Origin: Clostridia bacterium BRH_c25
GTDB taxonomy: Bacteria > Bacillota_A > Clostridia > Lutisporales > Lutisporaceae
Length of the DNA: 31,783 bases
NCBI GenBank assembly: GCA_001515955.1
Contig: LOES01000042.1
Location: 1 to 31,783, forward strand
Direction of reading: 5' to 3'
The notes beneath the pieces were generated by a model. The model saw only the letters and a program-made list of their open reading frames with translations, was not told where the DNA came from and made no database searches. The translations under genes were made by a program, and so were the position numbers. Shown piece after piece: positions 25,016 through 31,783 of the stretch (position 1 is its first letter; the number at the start of each line of letters is the position of its first letter).

Positions 25016-26165
25016 CCAGCTTGTAAAAGAATATGAATCCTATATTGTCAGCTTGCGCCGTCACTTTCATATGTATCCCGAACTAAGCTGGAGCGAATTC
25101 GAGACTTCGAAAAGAATCAAAGCCGAACTTGACGAAATGGGCATACCCTATCGAAGCCTGGCCGGCACAGGGATACTCGCAACGATTGAGGGCAAGCAGC
25201 CCGGAAAAACAGTTGCTCTGAGAGCAGATATAGATGCTCTTAATGTTAAGGAAGAAAATCAACTGGAATACAACTCAAAAAATGAAGGTTTTATGCACGC
25301 TTGCGGTCATGATGGTCATACCGCCATGCTCTTGGGAGCAGCAAAGGTACTGAATGCATTGAAGGGTGAATTCAGCGGTACTGTCAAGCTGTTTTTCCAA
25401 CCTGCTGAAGAGCAGGCTGCAGGAGCAAGAAAAATGATTGAAGAAGGCGCTCTTGAAGAAATCGACGGCATTATGGGCATCCATCTGTGGTCAGGTCTCC
25501 CTACCGGTAAAATATCCTGTGAAGCTGGCCCGAGAATGGCATCAGGAGATTACGTAATTGTTGATATCGAAGGGAAAGGCGGCCACGGATCTCTACCCCA
25601 CCAGACGGTAGACACAGTGTTGGTAACGGCTGCCTTCCTGCTCAACATTCAGTCAATAATCAGCCGTGAGATCAGCCCCCTGGACCCAGCAGTCATAACC
25701 TTTGGGGAGGTCAAAACCGGAACCCGTTTTAATGTCATCCCGGAAAAAGCGCATCTTGAGGGCACCTTCCGTTGTTTTGATCCTAAGATACGAGCGCAGC
25801 TTCCGAAGATAATCGAAAGGTACGCCAACTATATCGCTGAATCATACAGGGCTTCCGGCAAGTGCACCTTCCATGAAGGGATGCCCCCTACCATAAACGA
25901 TTCCGGCTGCTCCGAGATTGCAAAACAGTCGGTATTGGATTTCTTAGGGGAGGAAGGCTTGGCTCTGTTCGAGAAGACAACAGGCAGTGAAGACATGGCC
26001 TATTATCTGGAAAAGGTCCCCGGAATCATTGCCTTTGTCGGCACACAAAATCCCGGAAAAGGATCGGATTTCCCTCATCATCATCCAAAATTCAATATCG
26101 ATGAGGATAGCCTGATTATCGGAACAGAGCTTTATGTCCGGTTTGCACTGAACTTTATTAAATAG
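25008..26165 (+). CDS. M20D amidohydrolase (aminoacylase/IAA-amino acid hydrolase-like), copy 2
   Basis: 385 residues. MHACGHDGHTAMLL, FFQPAEEQAAGARKMIEEGAL, GIHLWSG, GKGGHGSLPHQTVDTV and DFPHHHPKFNIDE mirror copy 1. ATGs at 25002 and 25008 are both possible; GGTGG at 24995-24999 is 8 bases before 25008, and alignment with copy 1 begins there, so 25008 is preferred. The start lies inside copy 1, so the three hydrolase genes are translationally linked. A perfect bidirectional terminator follows 3 bases after the stop. Probably releases an amino acid or acid from an amide conjugate in the cytoplasm. Confidence 0.9.
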   Translation: MISQLVKEYESYIVSLRRHFHMYPELSWSEFETSKRIKAELDEMGIPYRSLAGTGILATIEGKQPGKTVALRADIDALNVKEENQLEYNSKNEGFMHACGHDGHTAMLLGAAKVLNALKGEFSGTVKLFFQPAEEQAAGARKMIEEGALEEIDGIMGIHLWSGLPTGKISCEAGPRMASGDYVIVDIEGKGGHGSLPHQTVDTVLVTAAFLLNIQSIISREISPLDPAVITFGEVKTGTRFNVIPEKAHLEGTFRCFDPKIRAQLPKIIERYANYIAESYRASGKCTFHEGMPPTINDSGCSEIAKQSVLDFLGEEGLALFEKTTGSEDMAYYLEKVPGIIAFVGTQNPGKGSDFPHHHPKFNIDEDSLIIGTELYVRFALNFIK

Positions 26166-26168
26166 TGA

Positions 26169-26201
26169 AAAATGAGGTCTTCGTACTGAAGACCTCATTT
26201 T
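26169..26201. terminator. Bidirectional terminator between the amidohydrolases and the PucR-type gene
   Basis: AAAATGAGGTCTTC (26169-26182) pairs perfectly with GAAGACCTCATTTT (26188-26201), 5-base loop; A-rich on one side and T-rich on the other, so it works on both strands. Its last two bases are part of the stop codon of the minus-strand regulator. Confidence 0.9.
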
Positions 26202-28032
26202 AATTGATTTTCTTGGGGTAGAGCTCCATTATTTCCAGTGCTATCTGGACTTTTAAACGGTCATTGTAGTCCGACAGATCCAGATTTAAGATTTCCTTCA
26301 ATCGATTGATACGATAGGTCAACGTATTTCCATGGACATGCAGCTGGTCTTTTGCCACTGTCCAGTTGCCACCGGATTTGATGTATGTCTCAAGAGTACT
26401 GTAAAGCTCCTGTCGTGATGACATTTTATAATCCAGCAGCGGACCCAGAATTTTTCGGACAAATATTCTCAACTCATTGGGATCATTGTTCAAAAGAAAT
26501 CTCTTAACCTCAAAATCTTCATAAAAATAGTAGTTAAACCGTCCGTTTTTCTTCAGATCCAGGTTGAAGATTTTCATGGCATTATCATGGATTTCCCTGA
26601 AGTTTGAGTTGCGGTCGGCAACCTCACTGATAGCAACTTCAATATCAAAATCATCTTTTGAATAGTCCAGAATCATCAGATAGGACTCCTTCACTTTTTT
26701 CATCAGCTCCGATAAGAACAGCTTATTGATGTTCTTATTGTGTTCAAAGATGGTAATAATATAATTCCTCTGCCGCAACGTAATGCTGCTGGGAAATGTC
26801 GCCATCATCAAGCGGTTCATTTCCATGTAGAGGTAGCGGAAATTACTGTGCAATGAAGCCTCCAGCTTATTATAGTTGGTCTTCATGATTATAATCTGGT
26901 GTCTGCTATTGAAATTGTAATTGTATTTCTTTGCGAATTTGTTCATAAACTCTGTTGATTTATCTGCCAGCAAATTCTCCAGGAAATCTCCCTTGAGTGA
27001 TTGCTCCATGCTGTTGAGCTCATTGTTTTTTAGCAGCTCCAGGGCAATAATTGTAGAGCATTTGTCTATTGTTATCTTTTCCAGTTCATTGAACTCCGAA
27101 CTGTCAGAGACAATACCCACCCAACCCAGCACTTCACGGTTCACCCGTATCGGATTGAAATAGATCCATTGGGCCAGGGATTCACAGTAGAATATTGAAA
27201 TCTGGTGCTGCGGTAATCTCGGCATAAAGCTGGATTTTGACTGCTTGATCTGTTCGTAATTCGTCAGATACTCTGTTGAGTGATGTGGGATTGCATAGAG
27301 GAGATCCACAACAAAGACATCCTTCTTAAGAATCGAAGAAACCTCCAGTACGATCTCTCTTATGCTGTTGCCGTTAAGCACCATCTCGGTAAATTTATTG
27401 TGAAGAAAGGTTGAATATTCATATTTGTTTTTTTCTTCCTCGACAATCAAACTGTATCTCTCCAAGCTCTTTTGATTTTCAAGTATCTTTTCATAATTGG
27501 CAGCATTGGCAATGGCAATGGTCGCATGATGCGAGATCAGCTCAATGAGATACACATCCTCTTCATTGAGGGGATCTTTGCCATAGTAGTTATCTATGAC
27601 CAGCACGCCGATACACTCATCATTATGCATCAAGGGACAAGCAATCGAACTCTGAATGGTTTCCATCGGCAGATTGATACTTTTTTCAAGGAGCGAATAT
27701 TTCTCTCTATCCATAGTACCCATTGCTTCCATCATTTCATTCTGATTTCTAAGATGCAGAGTTTTTCGTCTGTTGAAGGCAATGCCTGTGATCGATTCAC
27801 CCGGCTTCAGACAGATGCTTAAATCTCCGAATCCAATGGCTGTCTCCAGCCTCAATACATCATTCTTCTTATCGTAGAGAAAAATAACGCCGATATCCGC
27901 ACGATCCATAAAATCCAAAGTTGTATTCATCATTGAATTCAAAATATAACTAACATCATTTGATGAATTCAAAAGCTTTGACATTTCCAGGACTGTCTGC
28001 AGTTCAACAATTCTTTTCTCGTCCCTATTCAT
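26200..28032 (-). CDS. GAF-domain transcriptional regulator of the PucR/CdaR type
   Basis: 610 residues. An N-terminal GAF domain (about 20-180; GESITGIAFNRRKTLHL, SIACPLMHNDECIGVLVIDN) leads to a central region and a C-terminal PucR HTH (about 545-600; GGNWTVAKDQLHVHGNTLTYRINRLKEIL). PucR and CdaR control purine and sugar-acid catabolism; here the target is probably the convergent amidohydrolase/transporter genes. Being convergent it shares no promoter with them, so control is inferred from neighbourhood only. The GAF domain may sense a small catabolic effector or nucleotide. The reading frame from its ATG is full length with no sign of decay. Confidence 0.9.
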   Translation of the reverse strand: MNRDEKRIVELQTVLEMSKLLNSSNDVSYILNSMMNTTLDFMDRADIGVIFLYDKKNDVLRLETAIGFGDLSICLKPGESITGIAFNRRKTLHLRNQNEMMEAMGTMDREKYSLLEKSINLPMETIQSSIACPLMHNDECIGVLVIDNYYGKDPLNEEDVYLIELISHHATIAIANAANYEKILENQKSLERYSLIVEEEKNKYEYSTFLHNKFTEMVLNGNSIREIVLEVSSILKKDVFVVDLLYAIPHHSTEYLTNYEQIKQSKSSFMPRLPQHQISIFYCESLAQWIYFNPIRVNREVLGWVGIVSDSSEFNELEKITIDKCSTIIALELLKNNELNSMEQSLKGDFLENLLADKSTEFMNKFAKKYNYNFNSRHQIIIMKTNYNKLEASLHSNFRYLYMEMNRLMMATFPSSITLRQRNYIITIFEHNKNINKLFLSELMKKVKESYLMILDYSKDDFDIEVAISEVADRNSNFREIHDNAMKIFNLDLKKNGRFNYYFYEDFEVKRFLLNNDPNELRIFVRKILGPLLDYKMSSRQELYSTLETYIKSGGNWTVAKDQLHVHGNTLTYRINRLKEILNLDLSDYNDRLKVQIALEIMELYPKKIN

Positions 28033-28093
28033 ACGAATCCCTACTTTCAGTACTTTCGGTTATTATAGCATATTTATAAATAGATCTGAATAT

Positions 28094-28453
28094 TTAGGCT
28101 ATATTGCTATCCCAATAAACCAGATTAAGAATCATATTAACCAGCTTTGCCTGTTCTTCAAGGTCTTCCTTACTTGATACCCCATAGTACTCAGCCGTAA
28201 TATCCCTTGATTCCAGAGTCCAAAGAAAAGCTTCAAATTTTGGATATTTCTCAATATTATTCTTCATATAATGCAGCAAATCCCTCACTTGCCTGTAAAG
28301 CATTGAAGCTTTTGCCTTTTCTGCATTATACATTTCCAGGTCTGCAATCAATTTTAATGGCAGCGCTATTAAGCAGCGATATTCATTCACAGCATCAGCT
28401 TGCTCAAATTCCTTAATATAGTTTCTTAAGCTTTCACAAAATATTCTATACAT
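28094..28453 (-). CDS. Hypothetical helical protein, partner of a nucleotidyltransferase-like gene
   Basis: 119 residues, predicted mostly alpha-helical, no recognised family. It overlaps the upstream nucleotidyltransferase-like gene by 8 bases, behind GGGAGAA, so the two are co-translated. One Arg-x3-His element (RDLLH) is slightly reminiscent of HEPN active sites (Arg-x4-6-His), but the spacing is off and the match is weak. Two-gene modules of a nucleotidyltransferase with a small helical protein often act as toxin-antitoxin pairs; that role is inference here. Confidence 0.6.
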   Translation of the reverse strand: MYRIFCESLRNYIKEFEQADAVNEYRCLIALPLKLIADLEMYNAEKAKASMLYRQVRDLLHYMKNNIEKYPKFEAFLWTLESRDITAEYYGVSSKEDLEEQAKLVNMILNLVYWDSNIA

Positions 28454-28955
28454 GATAATTCTCCCGGAAAGTCTCCAGATTTTTTACAAACGCATCTTTT
28501 TTCCCTTGGTATAAGTCGGTTCTTTCGATCACTTCATCAATTATTTTATTTATTAATTCTGTATCACTATTTTTAATAAGCTGGTCAATATCTTCTATAT
28601 CTTTTTGGGCTAACCTAATAATTTTGCTGACAATTATGTCCTCTCTAGAAAGTATATATATCTGCAAATACTCGAATTCAGGCAACCGCAAAGCTCGCTC
28701 TTTATATTTAGGTGATATGGCTGTACTTTGGTATTCCAAGAAATCATAGTCCTTTAGATGGGCAAATACCTTTCCTAATTTTGCTGAATAATTCAAATCA
28801 ATAAAATCAAAATCCCTGGTAGCTCTTTCGGTATACCCTCCCAGCAGGCAGGCAGAGCCTCCCAGAAAATAGATAGGAAAAGGATCAATATTGAACAAAC
28901 GTGCTATTTGCTCCATCTCATGGACTGTATTCATCATTTCATTATATACCGGCAT
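28446..28955 (-). CDS. Nucleotidyltransferase-fold protein (DUF6036/AbiEii-like)
   Basis: 169 residues. GGSACLLGGYTERATRDFDFIDL has the GG(S)-x(n)-DxD signature of minimal nucleotidyltransferases: Gly-Gly-Ser, then Asp-Phe-Asp about 15 residues on. The later LSREDIIVSKIIRL with its REDI/K pattern is typical of AbiEii/DUF6036-type proteins. Such enzymes may transfer NMP to tRNA or protein, and many are toxins. A GTG at 28964 directly abuts GGAG; the ATG at 28955 is 9 bases away and is preferred. The upstream gap 28956-29128 holds an 11-bp inverted repeat, TATAAATTGCA (29036-29046)/TGCAATTTATA (29070-29080). Confidence 0.72.
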   Translation of the reverse strand: MPVYNEMMNTVHEMEQIARLFNIDPFPIYFLGGSACLLGGYTERATRDFDFIDLNYSAKLGKVFAHLKDYDFLEYQSTAISPKYKERALRLPEFEYLQIYILSREDIIVSKIIRLAQKDIEDIDQLIKNSDTELINKIIDEVIERTDLYQGKKDAFVKNLETFRENYHV

Positions 28956-29128
28956 ACGTATCACTCCATACCTATATATTTCGCACTAAATCCATTACAT
29001 AATAGTTCAATAGTACGAAACGTTTTCATTAATGTTATAAATTGCATCTATCTGATGTAATCTTCTTTGTGCAATTTATATAATAGTATTATTTTCATTA
29101 TAGCATATCTTCTGTTTATTATATCAGA

Positions 29129-29464
29129 TCAGTATCGATACTCACACTCTCTGTTTTTTGCATCATCACACTTAAAGCTGCACTTTATTTCTTTACAGTA
29201 TTTACAGCAAATATCCCCTTTATCGAAGCAAGAAGATTTTGAACAATGCTCAACACTTTTGCTAACTGCAAAAGTAGCAGGCAAAAAAATATCATCCCTT
29301 TCAATTCCAAGGAGCCGGGCAATTCCCGATGCAATTTTCTCCGGTACTTTTCTTTTGCCCTTCTCGTACATATTGTAAGTAGATACTGCAATCCCCAACT
29401 CTTCAGCCAAATATGCCTGTGTTATCCCCTTCTCATTTCTGATCTCATTTATACTTTTCTTCAC
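29129..29464 (-). CDS. XRE-family regulator with eight-cysteine C-terminal motif
   Basis: 111 residues. An XRE HTH spans about 1-60 (INEIRNEKGITQAYLAEELG, then STYNMYEKGKR). The tail has C-x4-C-x6-CC-x2-C-x4-C-x3-C-x7-C, exactly the spacing found in the protein at 9324-9602. A metal-binding or redox-sensing role for the tail is likely but unproven. The GTG at 29464 is 6 bases after GGAGGC; the upstream ATG at 29488 precedes that site and is rejected. Divergent from another XRE gene at 29630, with two palindromes between. Confidence 0.82.
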   Translation of the reverse strand: MKKSINEIRNEKGITQAYLAEELGIAVSTYNMYEKGKRKVPEKIASGIARLLGIERDDIFLPATFAVSKSVEHCSKSSCFDKGDICCKYCKEIKCSFKCDDAKNRECEYRY

Positions 29465-29543
29465 AGCACCGCCTCCAACATTTATCATTATTGCAAATTA
29501 TATATTTATTATAATTTTGCTATATGTGAATGTCAACACTTTG

Positions 29544-29616
29544 TTTCACATTTTGTGAAATCGATTTATCTGGTACCATTTATATGATATATTATAGTCA
29601 ATTCACAAAGTGTGAA
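29544..29616. promoter_or_regulatory. Two palindromic operators between the divergent XRE genes
   Basis: TTTCACA-ttt-TGTGAAA (29544-29560) and TTCACA-aag-TGTGAA (29602-29616) are perfect inverted repeats with 3-base centres, plus a TGTGAA half-site at 29525-29530. The second abuts the ribosome site of the 29630 gene, as expected of an autorepressor. Confidence 0.75.
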
Positions 29617-29629
29617 AAGAGGGCACATA

Positions 29630-29992
29630 ATGAAAGACAACATATTGGGTAATAGAATTGCCCATCTGCGACGGAATAATAGTCTTACCCAGATTGAATT
29701 CTCAAAAATATTAAATATATCAAATACCACTCTATCCCAATACGAATCCGGCAAAAGAATCCCCAGTGACAATATCAAGCTTCAGATTGCGGATTATTTT
29801 AACGTTTCCCTGGATTATCTCTTTGGCAGAACCAATATAAAGAATACTGCCGACAGCATAATAACCATTTCCTCCGCTCCTGCCCGCATAGATGGCTGTG
29901 AAGATGATAATATCCCCCCGCAAATTGCAGAAGAAGTCAAGAAATTCAAAGATTATTTGATGCACAAGTATAATAAAGCTAAGGATAAGTAA
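29630..29992 (+). CDS. XRE-family transcriptional regulator
   Basis: 120 residues. An N-terminal XRE HTH (NRIAHLRRNNSLTQIEFSKI, then STTLSQYESGKR-like recognition helix), a FNVSLDYLFGR end typical of phage-type repressors, a linker, and a C-terminal helix EEVKKFKDYLMHKY like that of the XRE protein at 9816. The ATG at 29630 has AAGAGGG 6 bases upstream; the GTG at 29612 lies within the operator and is rejected. It probably binds the TTCACA/TGTGAA palindromes to control itself and the divergent gene. Confidence 0.88.
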   Translation: MKDNILGNRIAHLRRNNSLTQIEFSKILNISNTTLSQYESGKRIPSDNIKLQIADYFNVSLDYLFGRTNIKNTADSIITISSAPARIDGCEDDNIPPQIAEEVKKFKDYLMHKYNKAKDK

Positions 29993-30015
29993 TTATTAGA
30001 CTTACTCCTTAGCTT
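29976..30015 (+). terminator. Hairpin overlapping the XRE stop codon
   Basis: AAGCTAAGGATAAGT (29976-29990) pairs with ACTTA-c-TCCTTAGCTT (30000-30015), one bulged C, 9-base loop. The following ATATACATT is not T-rich, so termination strength is uncertain. Confidence 0.5.
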
Positions 30016-30231
30016 ATATACATTATAAGAAATTTATGAGAAGACAAGGATTTGACGCAAACACAGGTTGCAACATATCTCAATTGCAGCCAAAGAATCT
30101 ACAGTAATTATGAACGCGGTGATGTTGATATACCCACCGGAATTTTAATCAAACTGGCTGATTTTCATAATACAAGCACGGATTATCTTTTGAACAGAAC
30201 AAACAGGAAAAAGCCTTATCCGGAAGACTGA
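30016..30231 (+). pseudogene. XRE regulator gene broken by a nonsense codon and missing its start
   Basis: Read in one frame, 30025-30231 gives IRNL-stop-EDKDLTQTQVATYL, then SQRIYSNYERGDVDIP and LADFHNTSTDYLLNRTN, a clear XRE HTH. The stop is TGA (30037-30039), where relatives carry Arg (CGA), so one C-to-T change explains it. No ATG/GTG/TTG start lies in frame upstream before the hairpin at 29976-30015. It is a third XRE homologue in this end of the window and looks dead. Confidence 0.75.
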
Positions 30232-30263
30232 CAGAGTGAACAGTTTGGGGAATAAGCTACTAT

Positions 30264-30869
30264 TCACATAAATGCATCCGCAGTGAAAGCGGGAATGGTA
30301 TTTACTTCGTTGAATATGATTTTTTTTCCGGTGTCAGAAACAAATCAACCCTTGCAAACCCTGAGCAATCAAGCACCCGGTAAATAACGGAAACCGGCAT
30401 TTGCCGGTTTAACAAACAGAGGAAATGTCAGACAGCTAATCTGCTTCGACAGTTCGGCATCGGTAAATCCGGATCGCAGCACAATGGACGGAGGTGTTTT
30501 GATACCGGCCATCATCAATAATCCCTGCAATGTTCCGTCCTCACCGTTTTTTCCATGCAGGACGGGAAACGCCACATCAATTCTGGTCGTAACCGTTCTG
30601 TCGTCGTGGAATTCGAGCAGTCCGTGAATATTCCGATCAGGAGAAATAATCGCCGGAACACAATCGCTGCTATCCATCCATGTGTTATTCTGAATTTTTT
30701 CAAGTGCACCAAAAAATCTCAACCAAGCTCCCTGCCGGGTGATGCCAATCAATATGGCCTCATACTTTTTGGGATTTAGGTTTGTTATTACAGAATAGGC
30801 GGATTGGAGAGACACCTCATACTCTGTAGAGCATCCGCCGAATAAAATGGCAACTTTTTTTCTTTTCAT
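30264..30869 (-). pseudogene. Decayed VanG-type D-alanine ligase (D-Ala-D-Ser-like) pseudogene
   Basis: The ATG at 30869 follows AAAAGGAG. The opening AILFGGCSTEYEVSLQSA and later FPVLHGKNGEDGTLQG match VanG/VanC-like D-Ala ligases closely (from memory). After MMAGIK about 28 residues are missing in frame, apparently between two similar AGI..P stretches. After FVKPANAG a larger part (about 100 residues) of the ATP-grasp core is gone, and the frame changes. A frameshifted remnant then reads YRVLDCSGFARVDLFLTPE, and a second shift at an eight-A run gives IIFNEVNTIPAFTADAFM and a stop at 30264. It cannot make an active ligase. Upstream sits a D,D-carboxypeptidase, a gene type also found in van clusters, but with terminators between them. 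Confidence 0.82.
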
Positions 30870-30989
30870 ATAATCACTCCTTTTCTTCTGCGGTAGCAGT
30901 TTCTTCCGGAAGCGGGTACCCGACTTCACATACGTCCGTATAAAGCAGGTTTTCTGAAATAACTTGTTTGGATTTGATTTCATATATAC

Positions 30990-31029
30990 AAAAATGCAAA
31001 AACTCTGGAACCTTTGCTTTTGCATTTTT
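30990..31029. terminator. AT-rich perfect hairpin upstream of the ligase pseudogene
   Basis: AAAAATGCAAAA (30990-31001) pairs with TTTTGCATTTTT (31018-31029), 16-base loop. Flanked by T-rich sequence on either strand, it could act as a second terminator. The gap 30870-31163 otherwise shows no convincing gene. Confidence 0.5.
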
Positions 31030-31060
31030 CTTTTCATGTCCGAGACCCCCTTTCAGGAAT

Positions 31061-31110
31061 AAAAAAGCCTGTCCGATTCGGCAATTTCATCTTACCGAAA
31101 TCAGGCAGGC
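31061..31110 (-). terminator. Rho-independent terminator of the D,D-carboxypeptidase gene
   Basis: On the minus strand, rc of 31095-31110 (GCCTGCCTGATTTCGG) pairs with rc of 31067-31081 (CCGAATCGGACAGGC) with small mismatches, followed by TTTTTT (31066-31061). Confidence 0.8.
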
Positions 31111-31163
31111 GATGTTGGAATTTTTGCTTATCAAAATCTTAATAAATTCTTATGAAGAACTTA

Positions 31164-31783
31164 TTATTTTCCTATACTGTTGTATACAGATAATGCATCG
31201 GTAATATTATACTGTTCCGAATGGTGATCCCCTTTTGCACCAGCTGAAATCAGAATATATACTTGTTTACCCACTTTGGCGAGACTCGCGAGACATAGAC
31301 CGGCCTCATCGGTATATCCAGTTTTCCCTCCTAAAATTTCCCTATCAATAATGTTTTGATTGTTGAATTCTTCAAACATGGTATTGTAAAAGGTTATCCC
31401 GCCAGGGTGCTTATTCGTAGGTTGTGTGGAATGACGGGATGAAGTAAAAATCTCCCGGAAAGTATCATTTTGCAAAGCATAGCTTAGAAGAATGGACAGA
31501 TCTTTGACTGTTGTGTAGTGGTTTTCACTGTGAAGACCGGTCGTATTTTCAAAATGGGTATTGTCCATACCAAGACCTGCCGCCTTTTGATTCATTATTT
31601 TTACAAAATTCTGCTCTGATCCCGCAATCTGATCAGCAAGTCCAATACAGCACTCCGCACCGCTCGGCAGCATTACTCCGTATAACAGATCGATTGCCCT
31701 AACCTGCTCACCCGGTTGGAAACCTGCCATTGATGCATCTGCTTCGTACAGCCCCTGAAACGTAGAATTGGTAAGTTTGATTT
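31164..31783 (-). CDS. Serine-type D-Ala-D-Ala carboxypeptidase, S11 family (partial, N-terminus off window)
   Basis: The minus-strand frame stays open to the window edge, giving about 205 C-terminal residues; the SxxK nucleophile motif lies outside. LLYGVMLPSGAECCIGLADQ holds the second motif as Ser-Gly-Ala where most relatives have SxN. GGKTGYTDEAG is the third motif (KTG). KAAGLGMDNTHFENTTGLH and YTTVKDLSILL are typical of PBP5/DacA-like enzymes. It trims the terminal D-Ala from peptidoglycan stem peptides outside the cell. Next to a decayed vanG-like gene it could be a VanY-type enzyme or a housekeeping DacA; sequence alone does not decide. Confidence 0.88.
   Translation of the reverse strand, partial: IKLTNSTFQGLYEADASMAGFQPGEQVRAIDLLYGVMLPSGAECCIGLADQIAGSEQNFVKIMNQKAAGLGMDNTHFENTTGLHSENHYTTVKDLSILLSYALQNDTFREIFTSSRHSTQPTNKHPGGITFYNTMFEEFNNQNIIDREILGGKTGYTDEAGLCLASLAKVGKQVYILISAGAKGDHHSEQYNITDALSVYNSIGK

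Noticed and set aside
30870..31037. In-frame N-terminal extension of the ligase pseudogene from an ATG at 31037
   Set aside because: The extension resembles no ligase and crosses a hairpin; the ATG at 30869 has its own ribosome site and aligns with the family start.
30264..31783. A working glycopeptide-resistance operon
   Set aside because: The ligase is broken in several places and the carboxypeptidase has its own terminator; no vanXY, vanT or two-component genes are in the window.

Overview
This window most likely comes from an anaerobic, low-GC Gram-positive bacterium of the Clostridia. The evidence is strong AGGAGG-type ribosome sites with ATG/GTG/TTG starts, clostridial-style chemoreceptors next to cheA, an [FeFe]-hydrogenase-like sensor, a DUF3006/ComEC-like lipoprotein pair, and a decayed vanG-type ligase. 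No rRNA, tRNA, CRISPR array or intact transposase was seen.

Layout. (1) 1-5573, minus strand: a chemosensory block read as membrane chemoreceptor, then a soluble chemoreceptor with ferredoxin and H-cluster-like domains, then CheA, which runs off the left edge. (2) 5.8-8.0 kb: an alpha/beta hydrolase converging on a ComEC-like metallo-beta-lactamase lipoprotein with a DUF3006 partner. (3) 8.0-10.4 kb, AT-rich: a HicAB-like toxin-antitoxin pair with a palindromic operator, orphan hairpins, and a Cys-rich small protein divergent from an XRE repressor. (4) 10.4-21.1 kb, by eye richer in GC: a sigma-54 activator (PAS-AAA+-Fis), two inverted-repeat pairs, a good -24/-12 promoter, and a collinear operon of lactonase-like MBL hydrolase, Na+/solute symporter with a winged-helix-like tail, GldA-like dehydrogenase, 4-hydroxybutyrate-dehydrogenase-like enzyme, archaeal-type GAPDH, archaeal-type PGK, malic enzyme and a LarA-like stub. 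(5) 21.2-28.0 kb: a membrane transporter, three M20-family amidohydrolases and a convergent GAF-PucR regulator. (6) 28.1-31.8 kb: a nucleotidyltransferase-like two-gene module, a second XRE pair with the same Cys-rich motif as the first, a nonsense-mutated XRE gene, a decayed vanG-like ligase, and an S11 D,D-carboxypeptidase that runs off the right edge.

Main hypothesis (inference): the sigma-54 operon encodes a four-carbon, carboxylate version of lower glycolysis. Malate semialdehyde resembles glyceraldehyde-3-phosphate with CH2-COO- in place of CH2-OPO3, and malate likewise resembles 3-phosphoglycerate. A 3-hydroxy-gamma-butyrolactone or 3,4-dihydroxybutyrate substrate could be opened by the lactonase and oxidised by the 4HB-dehydrogenase-like enzyme to malate semialdehyde. 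The GAPDH-like enzyme would phosphorylate and oxidise it to malyl-phosphate, the PGK-like enzyme would make ATP and malate, and malic enzyme would give pyruvate. The lactonase plus 4HB dehydrogenase pair parallels Agrobacterium blcC/blcB. The PGK-like protein lacks the Arg that contacts the substrate phosphate in known PGKs, and a LarA-type racemase stub follows malic enzyme. Both fit the idea; neither proves it.
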